Below, piece after piece: positions 47,847-58,941 of a stretch of DNA of 64,000 nucleotides. The notes under the pieces are model-generated. The model saw only the letters and a program-made list of their open reading frames with translations. It was not told the DNA's origin and made no database searches. Source of the DNA: Gonapodya prolifera JEL478. Taxonomy: Eukaryota; Monoblepharomycota; Monoblepharidomycetes; Monoblepharidales; Gonapodyaceae. The stretch lies in contig KQ965732.1 of NCBI GenBank assembly GCA_001574975.1, positions 1,126,131 to 1,190,130 of the forward strand, given 5' to 3'. A program made the position numbers and the translations under genes. The first letter of the stretch is position 1. Each line of letters starts with the position of its first letter.

Positions 47847-49143
47847 TTACAATTGATGAACCCCACTCCCCTCCAACGCTCCCCCGTCCAAATCTACCGT
47901 CCGATCAACATCCCACCACTTCTCATCACAAATTTTACTATTCACGAACCACAATGCGCGCTCTTCGCCAAGCAGAGTCCCCAACTCGCCGCCTGCTGAA
48001 AGGTGTTGCACGACCAACACTCTCACGTCCTTCATGTCCTGATCAGGGTGCGCCTTTGCCAGCACGACTCCGGCCTTTTCGACGCGGGCAACTTCTGCCC
48101 GGAGATGCCGCGCGCGAAAGTCGGACGCGCGACTCGCGGGAAGCTCTGGCGAGATGGAATGCATGAGAAGTCGAACACCCGTCGCGTGAAGCACGCTGCA
48201 CAGGAGCAGTAGTGGGGTTGTCGAGGTTGTCGAGGTTTCCTCAGATGGGGTGCCTTCGATGGGTCCAATCCCAGCGGCGAGAGATTCGGCCCATTGCTGG
48301 ACGATTTCCGACATTTTCAACCACACGAGGTAGTCGCCACGCAGGTCCGAGTATTTTTGAAGGATTGATAGTGCGTCTGACTTGCCGAGAAGAATGGAAG
48401 ACTCAGCCTGGTCCTTCATCCCTTCTTCAAAGACCATCTCACCTCGATATCGCCCAGTATTTCCTAAAGCGCACCCGTGGAAGAAAAATAGACCAGGTTC
48501 ATTTTCCAGATTCGCCTTTTGATTTTTATTTGATTAAGTATGAGCCCAGCTCGACATGAGAAGGAATCGAAGACTCCAAGGGCGACCGGATAAAACGAAC
48601 CAGTTTCTCCATTTCCATCACCGCACTAGACCAATTTCCCAGCTTCCCTTCACATCGTGCGGCAACTTCGTCTATTTCTTTCGTGGAGAATGGCTTCCTC
48701 CTTTGCGAATTATACGATCGAAATTCTCGAATCAACTAGGAAGGAAGGAAAGACGTCTTTTACTCCTGCTTTCAACGTTCATAGACTATGAATACTCAGA
48801 GTTCTCACCTCCAGAGCGTCACGGTACTGTCGGCGCAAGTAAAGAAAGTCTGCAATTTCTCTAACTTCTGTGACAACGTTTGTGGACGCGAACGATGCAT
48901 CGTGCCGTTCCCACGGCCGTTTTCCCACGAATTGGCTCTCCTGATTGAGAGAGATGGCCCGCGTCGGGAAGAGTTGTCACAACGGACGTTGCAACCCCTG
49001 ACAGTGCAACCCCCACTCACCACAGCGGGGCATCTGGGGACGTACTGGGCAGGGGACTCGCCGTCAGACTTCTTCTTCCTCACGCGCGACGACGCAAGAG
49101 ACTCTTCGTCATCGACTGCGGCGAATGCGAGTTCGCTTTCCAT
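47847..49143 (-). CDS. TPR-like helical protein, unidentified (possibly C8orf76-like)
   Basis: Sure exons: 49021-49143, 48809-48940 and 48735 downward; the last exon ends at 47847. Helix pairs resemble tetratricopeptide repeats: VREIADFLYLRRQYRDALEL and KEIDEVAARCEGKLGNWSSAV, with a later helical block DALSILQKYSDLRGDYLVW and ending EKWWDVD. The pattern (ExxFxxxRxWER, RRQY-DAL, RCxGxLGxW, late DEKWWD) reminds me of human C8orf76, an uncharacterised TPR protein, but this is a by-eye resemblance. The splice pattern between about 48630 and 48370 is unresolved; a tiny exon near 48445-48465 is likely. No targeting signal. Confidence 0.6.
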
Positions 49144-49453
49144 CGCTGCTGCGGTCGCTCGCCGGATGAATTACTTATGACCACAGGACCGAACAATCAG
49201 CAACTGACTCTATCTCCAGAACATCTTGCAGGCCTTTGTGTCGGGGTTCTCTCATTTTATTTTTTTTTTACCAAACGATCTACACTTGCAACTTCGTCAA
49301 AATCCCACCCGGAGGCCCGAGCTGACTTCGCCTTGGCTGATGAAAGAGCTCAAAAGATCCTATTCACTTCTTCTTCGACTCCCAACTCTTGCTCTCCTCC
49401 ACTCTCACCGCCACTCCCACAGCAACTTGGACTCCTGCTCCAACGGTTCCATT
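49144..49453. other. 310-bp gene-free interval
   Basis: Between two minus-strand genes; probably the promoter of the TPR-like gene and 3' region of the F-box-like gene. A T9 run occurs near 49260. Nothing else seen. Confidence 0.45.
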
Positions 49454-50833
49454 TCAAATCACGCCTTGTCTTAGCAACGCGAACCCTGATCTCCTTCCCT
49501 CCGACATCCCTCTTAATCCACGCCAGTGCCCTTGGCCACGCCCCTGAAGCGTCTTGGTCTCTAAGTCGATCACAAAATGGAGCCGCGCTACTGGAATCAA
49601 GGTTACAAGGTCCCGCAACGCTTGGTAAATAAATTCTTCGATCCCCCCCGGCATGCTGAACATCAAAGTATACTTGTTCAAGTCCCAGCAACCCCTGAGC
49701 AATGGCAGAGCAGAACTTAGACACATAACCCTGCCAACCAATCTCGTCCACCAGCCAGCTTGTAAGCTCTACGTAGTGTGGTGGCATGGGGCGCAGAGTG
49801 CAAAATATGCCTGAAGTGCTCAAAGCCATCCCGCGGGAACTTGATAGTTCCAATTGTTTTCAAATTCGGGAATTTCGTCCCAGCGGTACTGCGACACGAC
49901 TCAAGGGGCATGTACCGCTTTCCGCTACACCCAGAAAGTCAAACTTGGATATCATTGAGAAATCAGCATGCGGGAGGTCTTACAGTTGTCTCCCAAACTT
50001 TTCCCATTCATCCCAATCAGTCCGCAAGATTTCCATGTTGGGGCATACGGTCAGCAGGCCGCGGAACGTACGGTCCCTGGAATCTTTGTCCAATTCTTCA
50101 TCCGTATCAGGGTATTCTTCGTCGTCCTGGAGTGCGGGAGAGTCTGAGTTGACTTCTGGATCAGCCAAAGTCTCCACCTCGCCATTTTCCAAATCTGCAG
50201 TGGCTTCCCAGTCGGATTCCCCCTAGTCTTTGTCCGAGTACTTAAAAACATACAGTTCCTTGACCACCCGCAGTGCTAGAATCGACTTTAATTGTTTTGC
50301 CCACGATCTCATGGTCGTTCCATCAATGATGAGTTTCTGCAGAGTGGAAAGTCCGTTCATGAACTCGTACACAGGCGGCTCGGTGACACTGCTGAAACGA
50401 AGGCACGCCGATGTGAGTACACGAATCCCGTACGAGGTTGACCAGCCATGCTTGTAGAGATGATTTAAACCCGTGTTGTCTTCTGGGCGAATAAGACACC
50501 TTGTCGTCGATTGATTCGATGTACCGGGGGAAGGATCCAACATCGGGCACCACTTCCAAGAACTCAACGGCGCAAAACAAGGGTAATCTCGCTTGAAAAC
50601 TCGCTTAAAGAACCTGTAAACTTTGTAGGAATCGACCCAAACACCGTGCCCGCCTTCCTTTGCAAACGAGACTTCCACCTCGAGCGGAATCCGCCCATCA
50701 CGATCGAGCGCCATTCCGTGCCGACCGCTCCCAGTGCCTGCAAACGCGGAGAAACAAGCCAAGAGCGTCGAACGGTGTTATGCAGCGGAAGATGATCCCC
50801 AGGACTTCCGTGTGGAGAGAAGGAGGCGGCATT
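49454..50833 (-). CDS. F-box-like protein with degenerate leucine-rich region (model incomplete)
   Basis: From ATG 50833 the frame gives an F-box-like helix set (LHTEVLGIIFRCITPFDAL...LRVCRHWERSARN), the Skp1-binding module of SCF ubiquitin ligases. Downstream, in other frames implying introns, come LRR-like or helical segments: LEVVPDVGSFPRYIESI, FMNGLSTLQKLIIDGTTM, LRVVKELYVFKYSD, an acidic stretch (DDEEYPDTDEELDKD), LLTVCPNMEILRTDWDEWE and FPNLKTIGTIKFPRDGFEHF. The best terminal frame ends at 49454 (VARLHFVIDLETKTL). I could not fix all splice sites, so exon limits are not given. F-box/LRR architecture is common in fungi. The start is 99 bp from the next divergent gene. Confidence 0.55.
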
Positions 50834-50932
50834 GGCGCTCAATGGGACGTGAGGGATTGTTCTGCGGTGGGAAGCTGGACCAGTGACCGGCAAAATTTGG
50901 TGACCGCAGCAAGTACAACCCCACACCCTCAC

Positions 50933-51973
50933 ATGGACTCGGAGAATGTGAACAAAATACGTGGCATTCTCCTCCTCCCTCAGCATCTCCGCGACGAGTC
51001 GTCCGAGCAATTCGCGCAGGCTCTCGGTCTCAATCCAAGCGCAGTCTACCAGCAAGCCGCAACCGATCTGGTGCATCATCTGTGCTCCGTTTTTGATGGC
51101 CTGTACGAGAACAATCCTGACTGGGTACTTGCCGCTTTAATGGGTGCTTCCGCGACTTTTGAATCCAATGGTGTTGCCGCTCCCTCCCTTCAGCCAAGCC
51201 TCCTGTTCCTTGCCTCGAGCGTCTGCGTGGATCTCATCGATGTGCCACGTATCGCTCCTCTCATAGACCGCGTCACTCTCTTTGGACTCCTGCGAGGTCA
51301 CGGTCGGGTGCAGTCGGAGTTTCTCAATGTGAAACTGATCGACGCGCTCAAAGAAAGACATGATTTGTACTTTGACCTTGGAGCTGAGACCAAATTGGCG
51401 TGAGTGCTCCATTGTGAACACGTCACCAGTGTCGCTTTTGATCCATGGTTTTCGGTATGACGGAAAACACTGGATACTCGACCACCATTAAGCCTTTGCC
51501 GTCATGACGATGTCTTTCTTTTTCGAGAGGTTTGTGTTGCGACTGTCTCGTCCGTTTGCCCACTCACTAAGAGCACTTCGCACATCATGCTTTCCCAACA
51601 AGAGTTTCTGCACTGGGTTACACAAATCATCAGCGTGCACGAATCCGATCATATTCAGCGATTGGACTCGCCAGGCACCAGTGATGTGGCCGGGGCCATT
51701 GACGTAGATACTTCCGTACGTGACCTCAGGTTGTGTCTAACCAAGCAAAACTCTAGCAACATTTCTTACCCACTATTTCAGGGCCTATCTGAGGGCATAC
51801 TTCAGGCTCAAGTATCGATATCTTTTCCTCCCATTTCAGCTCACCCCATTCTGTCCCAACTGACAGACCCAGAATTGAGAAAATGTGTTCAATTTTTGGA
51901 GGAAAATTTGATGAGCCTGTGGCCCGACAAGCGACTTGAAGCAATCGTTAACTATATGGAAAGGGGGAGTTGA
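50933..51973 (+). CDS. Unrecognised all-helical protein, 268 aa
   Basis: Exons 50933-51399, 51493-51529, 51605-51715 and 51782-51973, in phase. The protein is leucine-rich and helical (LLPQHLRDESSEQFAQAL, DLVHHLCSVFDGLYEN, WVLAALMGASATFES) and ends with LTDPELRKCVQFLEENLMSLW. This pattern suggests an ARM/HEAT-like or complex-subunit fold, but I recognise no family. The stop codon is only 34 bp from the EAF1 start on the same strand. The acceptor of exon 3 (51604 or 51602) is slightly uncertain. Confidence 0.6.
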
Positions 51974-52007
51974 GAGGGGGACCGTGCGAGCTGTACATAC
52001 CAAATAT

Positions 52008-55000
52008 ATGGCAAAATCGTTCAGAACTCATGCAGCCGAGGCAGGTAGCATGACCGATTCTGCCTCGACATCAGACTTGAGGGCGCGTGCACGGGAGATC
52101 AAAACGATTGCACTCAGGTTGGATGGACCTTGCTCTCCATCGTGTGGTTGGAACTGCATTTGACCTGAGCCTGTTCCATCACCTCGAAGCTCCGTTCTTG
52201 CTCACCGGGATCTTCTTCTGCGAGAACTCTTTTTACGAGTCAACAACGTACTCCCCGGCGACCAGGTCTTCTCAAAGGACATTCCGTTGACGGACGACGT
52301 TGCCCACAAGCTCGAGGAATTTGTGAAGAGGTCTCAAATATCGTCTGCACTAACGGTGGGTCGTATATGGCGTGATGAAATGAAAGATGGTTTGGCCCTG
52401 ATTATTTGCATGCTTTTGCCTCCTATTCCCAACTGAGTCAGTGTGACTTGCAAACCCCATCCTACGACCTATCTTCCCTTAAACTTCACGAGATGATCTT
52501 ACCACCATCGTGGCCGGCCCAGGGCGCTGCTGGTCAGGCTGGAGCTCTCACAGCACCGGCCTCGGCCTCCAGTTCAGCTCCAGGCGACAGATCTGCGAAT
52601 GCTGCAGGACCGGCCGACAGACGAGCAAGCCCGCGGGGCCCGAACCGGGGGGTGAGTGGGACTCACGAGGTTTGTGCAGTAGTGCATTTGTGGACGTTTG
52701 TTGTGCATTTGCAGATCCCATCCCTTCTGCAGCAACCGTTGATTGCCACGGAAACGGGGCCCGGGCGCGTATCGGTTCGACTTCGTGAAGCCCCACAGAG
52801 GCCGCCGCCGGAACTTTCAATAGATGTTGATTTCGCCCCCAACCCGCCAGTTGCTGAAGAATTTGCGAAGCAGGAGCCAGAGGAATCTGGAGTTGATACC
52901 TCGAGCATACCCGTCCCTACAAAAGGCGAGAACGTTATGGAGACGGAAGTACCGACGGAGCTCGGACTGGCAGCGAGTGTATCGGGTATGGAGGTGGACA
53001 AGCCGTCTGATTTGCCTGTCATTTCGGAGGCGATCGTGGTGGCAGATTCGCAAAAACCTAACGACAATGGCGGCGCGGCACCTGGCGTGGATTGGATGGA
53101 TGCGTCCACTGCTGTCAACGATGATGCCCATGCCGTCCAGAATCCTACAACGTCTAATGGAGCCATCGAGGAATCGCAAGCAGGAGTAAACGATGATACC
53201 CAACAGTCCATGGTTCCCAATCCTCCGACTGCTCCTCCAACACCACCAGCGCAAACGACTCCTGTCCAAGACGTTGTCCTTGTGCGCCCAACTCCCGTCG
53301 TTGTCCAAAATCCGTCGGTTACCGCGTCTTCCCCCTTGGGAGCTGTTGTACGTGCGACTCTGTCGACTGTGATATCCGCTCCGTCGATGACCGCGGTTCA
53401 AGGTCCGCCGAAACCGAGGACACAGGATCCAAGTGTGTGGAAGGCCAGGGTTGAGGCTGCACCGGCGAGTGTGTGGCTGAGAGAGGCTGGAAACGCTGTT
53501 ATGACGCACGAGTGGAAGGTGAGCTCATTACCTACTTGCGAGGCAGTTCGATGTATCAAAGTTTGCAGGCGTTAATCATAATTGGATTCCGCAGCTTGCT
53601 CGAGAGGAGTACAAGCACCGACGGGTATTGGATCGCGTAGACGAACTAAAGGCTGCCGGGATGTGGAGCATGCGACAGTTGAAGAGGCATCGTGAACCTC
53701 CAAGGAGGCGCACGCATTGGGATTTTGTGCTTGAGGAAATGGTGAGCTTGTTAAAAGTGTTCCAATGTTTTCCAGCTGTAACCCCTTCCGGAACAGATAT
53801 GGATGCAACAGGACTTCAAACAGGAGCGGCGTTGGAAGATTGCAACAGCGTATGCCATTGCACGCGCAGTCGTGGAGTTTCATGCTGCCCCAAACAGCAA
53901 ACACGACGTTACTGTTTCGGGCTGGCATGAAATACCGGGGGGACCAGGCGACAAGACCGATCTTTATGACATACGGGTGAGTTTGTCGCAGCTGTAAGCA
54001 GTGATCAGCATGTTGTCTAAAAGCTACATGCAGCGCCCCTCGCGATATGGCATGTTTGGCATTCCGGGCTCTTTGGAGAACATTGATGACTACGGGATGA
54101 TGGACCGAACGATGGATATTTCTAATGACACCATTCGCGACGCTCTGGCGGGTACGGAATTCGGAGATGGCGCTCGTTCTGGGGTTGAGCGGCCGAGTCC
54201 GGATCCTGTCTCTGATGCTGGAAAGCAAGACCAGCGCGTGCCCGATGATAGTTCTGCCTCGGAACTGTTTAGACATGGAATGAAGCAAAAGGAACTTGTT
54301 CATCCAGATACTGTAAACCCCAGACTCCTTCTTCCATCGGAGCTTGACCCTACTGCCCGAGTAACCGTGACGCCTTCGTCCGTGTTGACTTATTTTGCAG
54401 ACGAGCATTCCATACTTGAAAATGTTGCACTAGCACCCCCGAATCCGGATGATTTAACCCCAAGACAAGAACCAGTGGACACTGCTGTGGTACCAGTTGC
54501 AAGGTTCATGACAAGGAAAACGCGTTATGTGGATATGAAATGGGACCGTTCCGGAAAGGAGGCGAAATCTTTCAAAGAACAACCGGTGAGGGCGCTGCAG
54601 GGAGAGCTCAAGTACGACAGTTCCGTGCATGGAGGACGTGAGGCTTTTTCCGATTGGGAGACGCGATGTTTGTGTTTTAATGTCTCTTCTAAAACCAGAG
54701 CTCTTTGCGCCCATCAGAAAGGGCAAGGACGACCGTGATAAACGATTCAACGAGCCGCAAATGTACAAACCCCAACACTCGACGAACTCTAGTGCTTCTT
54801 TGTCCTTGTCGATGGCTCCGTGGACTCCAGAAGAAGAAGAATGGCTGGTCAACTTGGCCAAAACGTATCACTTCAATTGGTCCTTAATATCTGAACTACT
54901 GTATTCTCAGCGACTGGCCCATGTTTATCGTTCCCCATGGGACTGCCACGACAAGTTCGTTCAGTTGGAGGGGGGACAGTCGGCACCTCCCCCAACTCCA

Positions 55001-56637
55001 AACGGTGGGGATCCATCAGCTAATGCTGCCCTGGATGCACGGCGCCGAGATAAGAAGCTAAGGGGTGCCGATGGGATAAAGAAACGGGAACGTCTTATGA
55101 AAACTTTCGATGCCATCCGAAAAACCGCATCCATGAAGAAACGAGACCTAAAACCAAATAGTGAGTGTCCGACTTCGATATCGTTGCTTTTTTTTTTTTT
55201 TTTTTGAACCTGACTGTTTGTATCCACGAAGTTGGCCAACAACCCCGGAGAGTCAATTTAACTGCTCACGAAACGCACCTGCAGTCCCAAACTATGGCAG
55301 GAATTGACGTCGCTGGGGCACCGCTAGATCCACTTGCGTTGAGTGCGCTCAAAGCACAGCACGATGCCAAGATTCGTCAGCAGCAAGAGGCACAAAGAAT
55401 GGCGGCGCAGCAGCAAGCTCTTAACCGTGGGGTGAGTTGGGAATTTCCTTCCCTCGATTAATATGAGATGAATGTGTTGTGTTTTAGCCTCTTCTGGTCG
55501 GTGGCGCAGCGCGCCCATATATTTTACCAGTTGGGCCTGGGCGGCCTATGCCACGTCCAGCTGGACTAGGTACACCGATGCTGGGCGGCGCACCTGCAGG
55601 TGCCCAACTTCCGAGACCAATTCCCTCACAACCCGGAACCGTTGGTACCATTCGAATCCCGCAAACTACCCCAGGTCTCTTACAGGAGCAGCTCCGACAA
55701 ATTGGACAGGCTGGACAAATGAACCAGATTGCAGCTTTGAGAGTGCAAACGCAACAAGCACAAATGCAACAACAAATAGGAGCTCCGGTTGTGTCTGCGC
55801 CAGCAGCACAAGCGACCTTGGTACAGCAACAGGCCGCTGCTGTAGCGCGAGGCATACCACTTCAGTTTGGACAAGGACTACAACCTGGTGAGTTTTACAG
55901 GACTTCACTGCATACTTCGATTATGTGATCAAGGTAAATTTACCTTAGACTTAAATGCATACGTTCAAAATGCCGTATCTGGGGGTGCTTCGATGGGTTC
56001 CGTTGCAGCCACAACTGGCCACCCAGCCACAACTGCCACGGGAATCGCCCTACGTCCCACGCTCAGTGGATTGCTGCAGGCGCAGCAAGCAAGCTTGAAT
56101 GTGTTCCAGAATCCACAGCTCACCGCTGGTATGGCGCCGGAACAGAAAAGACAGCTTCTAATGCTCGCTGCCATGAGACAGGGGCAGGTGAGTTCTTGTT
56201 TCAATTAAGCAGAATGCTTGCCGCCCTATCGCATCCACGATTCATCAGTTCATGCCTACCCAGTTGATGGCGCAGAACCTTGGTGGCCAAGGTGCTGGCT
56301 CACCAACTGTTGGACAACAAATGCTTCAGCAGTCACCACACCTTGCCCCAAGCCAACTTCCACTTGGTTCTCCTGTCGTTACAGCGACAGATATGGTACC
56401 ACGAGCTGCACCAGTACCGCACATGCAATCCGAAGAACAAGTCAATTCTGGCGAGGAAGGGACGGTGATCGATAGCGCGATGGAAGAATCGGAAACTCAG
56501 AGAGAACCAACACCCCCCCCTCAGGTGCCGGCGACAAGAAGAAGAAAGGTTAGTACATGGTGTTCTTCATGACAGCTTTTTGTGTAACGCAGGCTTGTTT
56601 CTCCAGAGCACAAGAAACGGATAAACCATGTATATAG
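52008..56637 (+). CDS. EAF1: EAF1/Vid21-like NuA4 scaffold: HSA and SANT/Myb domains, about 1290 aa
   Basis: Scaffold of the NuA4 histone acetyltransferase. Exons 52008-52117, 52190-52355, 52442-52651, 52715-53518, 53595-53741, 53797-53976, 54034-54637, 54699-55160, 55232-55431, 55488-55887, 55949-56187, 56249-56548 and a short last exon. The N-terminus has the EAF1 helix (RAREIKTIALR, RDLLLRELFLRV). The HSA domain is split over exons 5-6: THWDFVLEEMIWMQQDFKQE then RRWKIATAYAIARAV. The SANT repeat lies in exon 8 (WTPEEEEWLVNLAKTY, SPWDCHDKF). A Gln/Pro/Gly-rich tail follows. No ATPase is present, so it is EAF1 and not SWR1/p400. The final exon (ending about 56637, 56572 by read-through, or 56610) is undecided. 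Confidence 0.92.
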
Positions 56638-56853
56638 TACTTGCAGATTTGATTCAAGTTGCAAATTCCATTAATAATCGAATATGATTTCTCGTTCGTG
56701 TGCGTTCCAAGCATCATTTCTGGAAGAATTGGGCTTTTTCATGTTTGCTGAAGGAAAGACTTTGGTCACGTGCCACAATTTCGTGAGCTTCCTCACCCTC
56801 ACTCGCCGTCCTTTCTGGCATTGATTTCGGAATAAGCTCAATTGGGAACGAGA

Positions 56854-58021
56854 ATGGCATCTCTAGCAACCTGCCAAGTGAGGATCGGAAGGGTCAGCAG
56901 CCTGCGTTTTCGTCACAGCCACTTTGAACCTCTTTCCCTCATGTTTTTAAGGCCCTCACGAACGCTACGTGCGCCGGCACTACAGGGTGTTCCTATTGTA
57001 AGATTGCTTGCGATCTTTGAACGATTCCCGTCGAAACTTCTTGACGCCCACTTGCGATTAGGTGGAACTACTTTTGGCTGTCTACCCACCGCTGATCCCA
57101 CTGCATGCCCCCGTGACTGTGGGACGACAGATAGAACTTGCTACACCGCTGGTGAGTGCTCTGGCTGACATGCTGATCTGCTAAGGCTTCCTGAAGCGAG
57201 CAGCGAATCTTAGACACCATTCCAATCGTTCCGGGAACTTGCATTCTTACATCTTGCTTTGGAGATGCCTGCGCAAACGGTAAACTTGAGTGAATGCGTT
57301 CGCAATGTGAAGGGAGGGAATCTAACTGGTGACTGCAGGCATTTATTGTGAAGGATCTTGCCAAACTTTGCTCACGACTTCGTACAACATATGCCAAATT
57401 ATTACTGTCGCCACGTCCACTTCCGCGAACGGGACAGGCAGTGTGACTGCTTCTTCTCGATCGACATCCTCTGGGTTTTTACCATCCACCGCATCTTCAG
57501 TGTTGACAACTTCAAGCGCCCCTGTCATTATTTCCTCTGTGGTGGTCGTAACTTCTTCACCTAGAGCAACTACTTCGTTTGTGGCTCAGCCCACTTCTTT
57601 CCGTACCCTGTCCTCTACCCTATCGACTTCATCTTCCAGCCCCTTGACCACTCAAGGGTCTGTTTCTGGAAATATCGGAGCATCCCCCCCGTCTTCTGGG
57701 GATAATTCAGGCACACAGAAAGTGATCCTTGGGGTGACTATACCACTTTTCGCAGTCGTACGTTGCAGAATCGTGTCTCGTGTACTCAGATAAAAGCAGT
57801 AACCTCGTGCTTTGTGACAGGGGTTGCTACTTTTCGGGGTTGGGATGTTCCTCTACAGACGGGGACAGCTTCAAAGGAGGGAACGCAGAGAGCGACTAAT
57901 GTTGAAGAAAATGAAAGCTACAGCTGCTATGCACTATGAAACAACCAGCAATGCCGGATCCGTGACCAGTGTCCCCATGACAAATACGGGCAACGGCAGT
58001 GTCATCAGTCAGCGAAGATGA
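56854..58021 (+). CDS. Cys-rich, Ser/Thr-rich single-pass membrane protein, about 281 aa
   Basis: Exons 56854-56877, 56952-56997, 57062-57151, 57214-57279, 57339-57757 and 57821-58021. A small Cys-rich head of about 110 residues (CAGTTGCSYCGGTTFGC, CPRDCGTTDRTCYTAG, GTCILTSCFGDACANG, YCEGSCQTL) is followed by a Ser/Thr-rich stalk, one membrane helix (VILGVTIPLFAVGLLLFGVGMF) shown here only in part, and a basic tail YRRGQLQRRERRERL. The layout resembles fungal wall-stress sensors, although the cysteine pattern is not a WSC domain I recognise. No signal peptide is present from the ATG used, so an upstream exon is probably missing. Confidence 0.65.
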
Positions 58022-58052
58022 TCCGATGATCTGCCAACATATTTATGTTCCC

Positions 58053-58833
58053 TCATTTCACAGTGGACTGTTTAGACAACTTCGATTGCATTGCCTCTGC
58101 TATGGCTGTACGTTGCGAATTAATTGGAATATTATAATTGCGTGTGTACTGTATCACACCAACAAGTAATTGCTCACCTCGCAGTGCAGCCTGCCGCGAG
58201 TTTAGTGTCTCTGCCAACTTTTCTAATTGACCCTTGACGTACTGCGCCTTCTTGGAGTAGTACGCTTTTGCGTCGTCGACAGACTGGTTACCATTCATAA
58301 AGTAAGAGGACGTCAACGACAAGTGCTGCAAATATGGCTTACTTTCTCCACATAATAGCCAGTTCCGACGTCTACTATAACATTCTCGACTGCTGTCACT
58401 TCACCTGGCACATAAAGACTGCTGGTCAAAGGTACCAACATGGGCTTCGCTGACAGCATAGCGAGACGGATAATTAAAAACTTGACAGCTTGAAGTAATG
58501 AAAACTCAATGGCGAACCATTTTTTCCTTGTGTGAGGGAGTCAAGCGTGGTTGTATTCTCCGAAAACTTCACCTCGGCCTGCCGAAGCGCAGCGTACGAT
58601 TGTGTGAGCTGCTGAAGCTCCTAAATGGTAGTCATCCAGTAATCATGGTGTAAGGAGGTTCCGGGTCGTTGGAATGAAGAGGATTTCAGATGAATGCCCC
58701 ATGCGGATCGCGAGGATTGCCTACGAACTTCCTCCAGACTCTGCTTCAGATTTTGAAGTTGGTTGACATCAAGTGACGCGAGTGCGATCGTAGGAGGCGA
58801 CGTAGTATCGTTTGCAGAAGAGGGTTTTGACAT
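58053..58833 (-). CDS. GIM5: Prefoldin subunit 5 (alpha-type), 157 aa
   Basis: Subunit of the hexameric prefoldin chaperone that hands actin and tubulin to the TRiC/CCT chaperonin. Exons 58729-58833, 58518-58620, 58343-58449, 58178-58283 and 58053-58105, in phase. The two terminal coiled coils ([15 protein letters not shown]-type start; [20 protein letters not shown]) flank the beta-hairpin core [16 protein letters not shown] and [13 protein letters not shown], the diagnostic alpha-prefoldin segment. Length matches the family (about 150). It is convergent with the Cys-rich membrane protein gene at 31 bp. Confidence 0.95.
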
Positions 58834-58941
58834 TTCGTTTTTCGATACGGCGAAATGTCCCCGAAACGGGAAGGTTGGTTTGTCATTGTTGTTGAACACA
58901 CTACATTGAGCAATTACACAGAAGCACTACCTCAACTCTCA

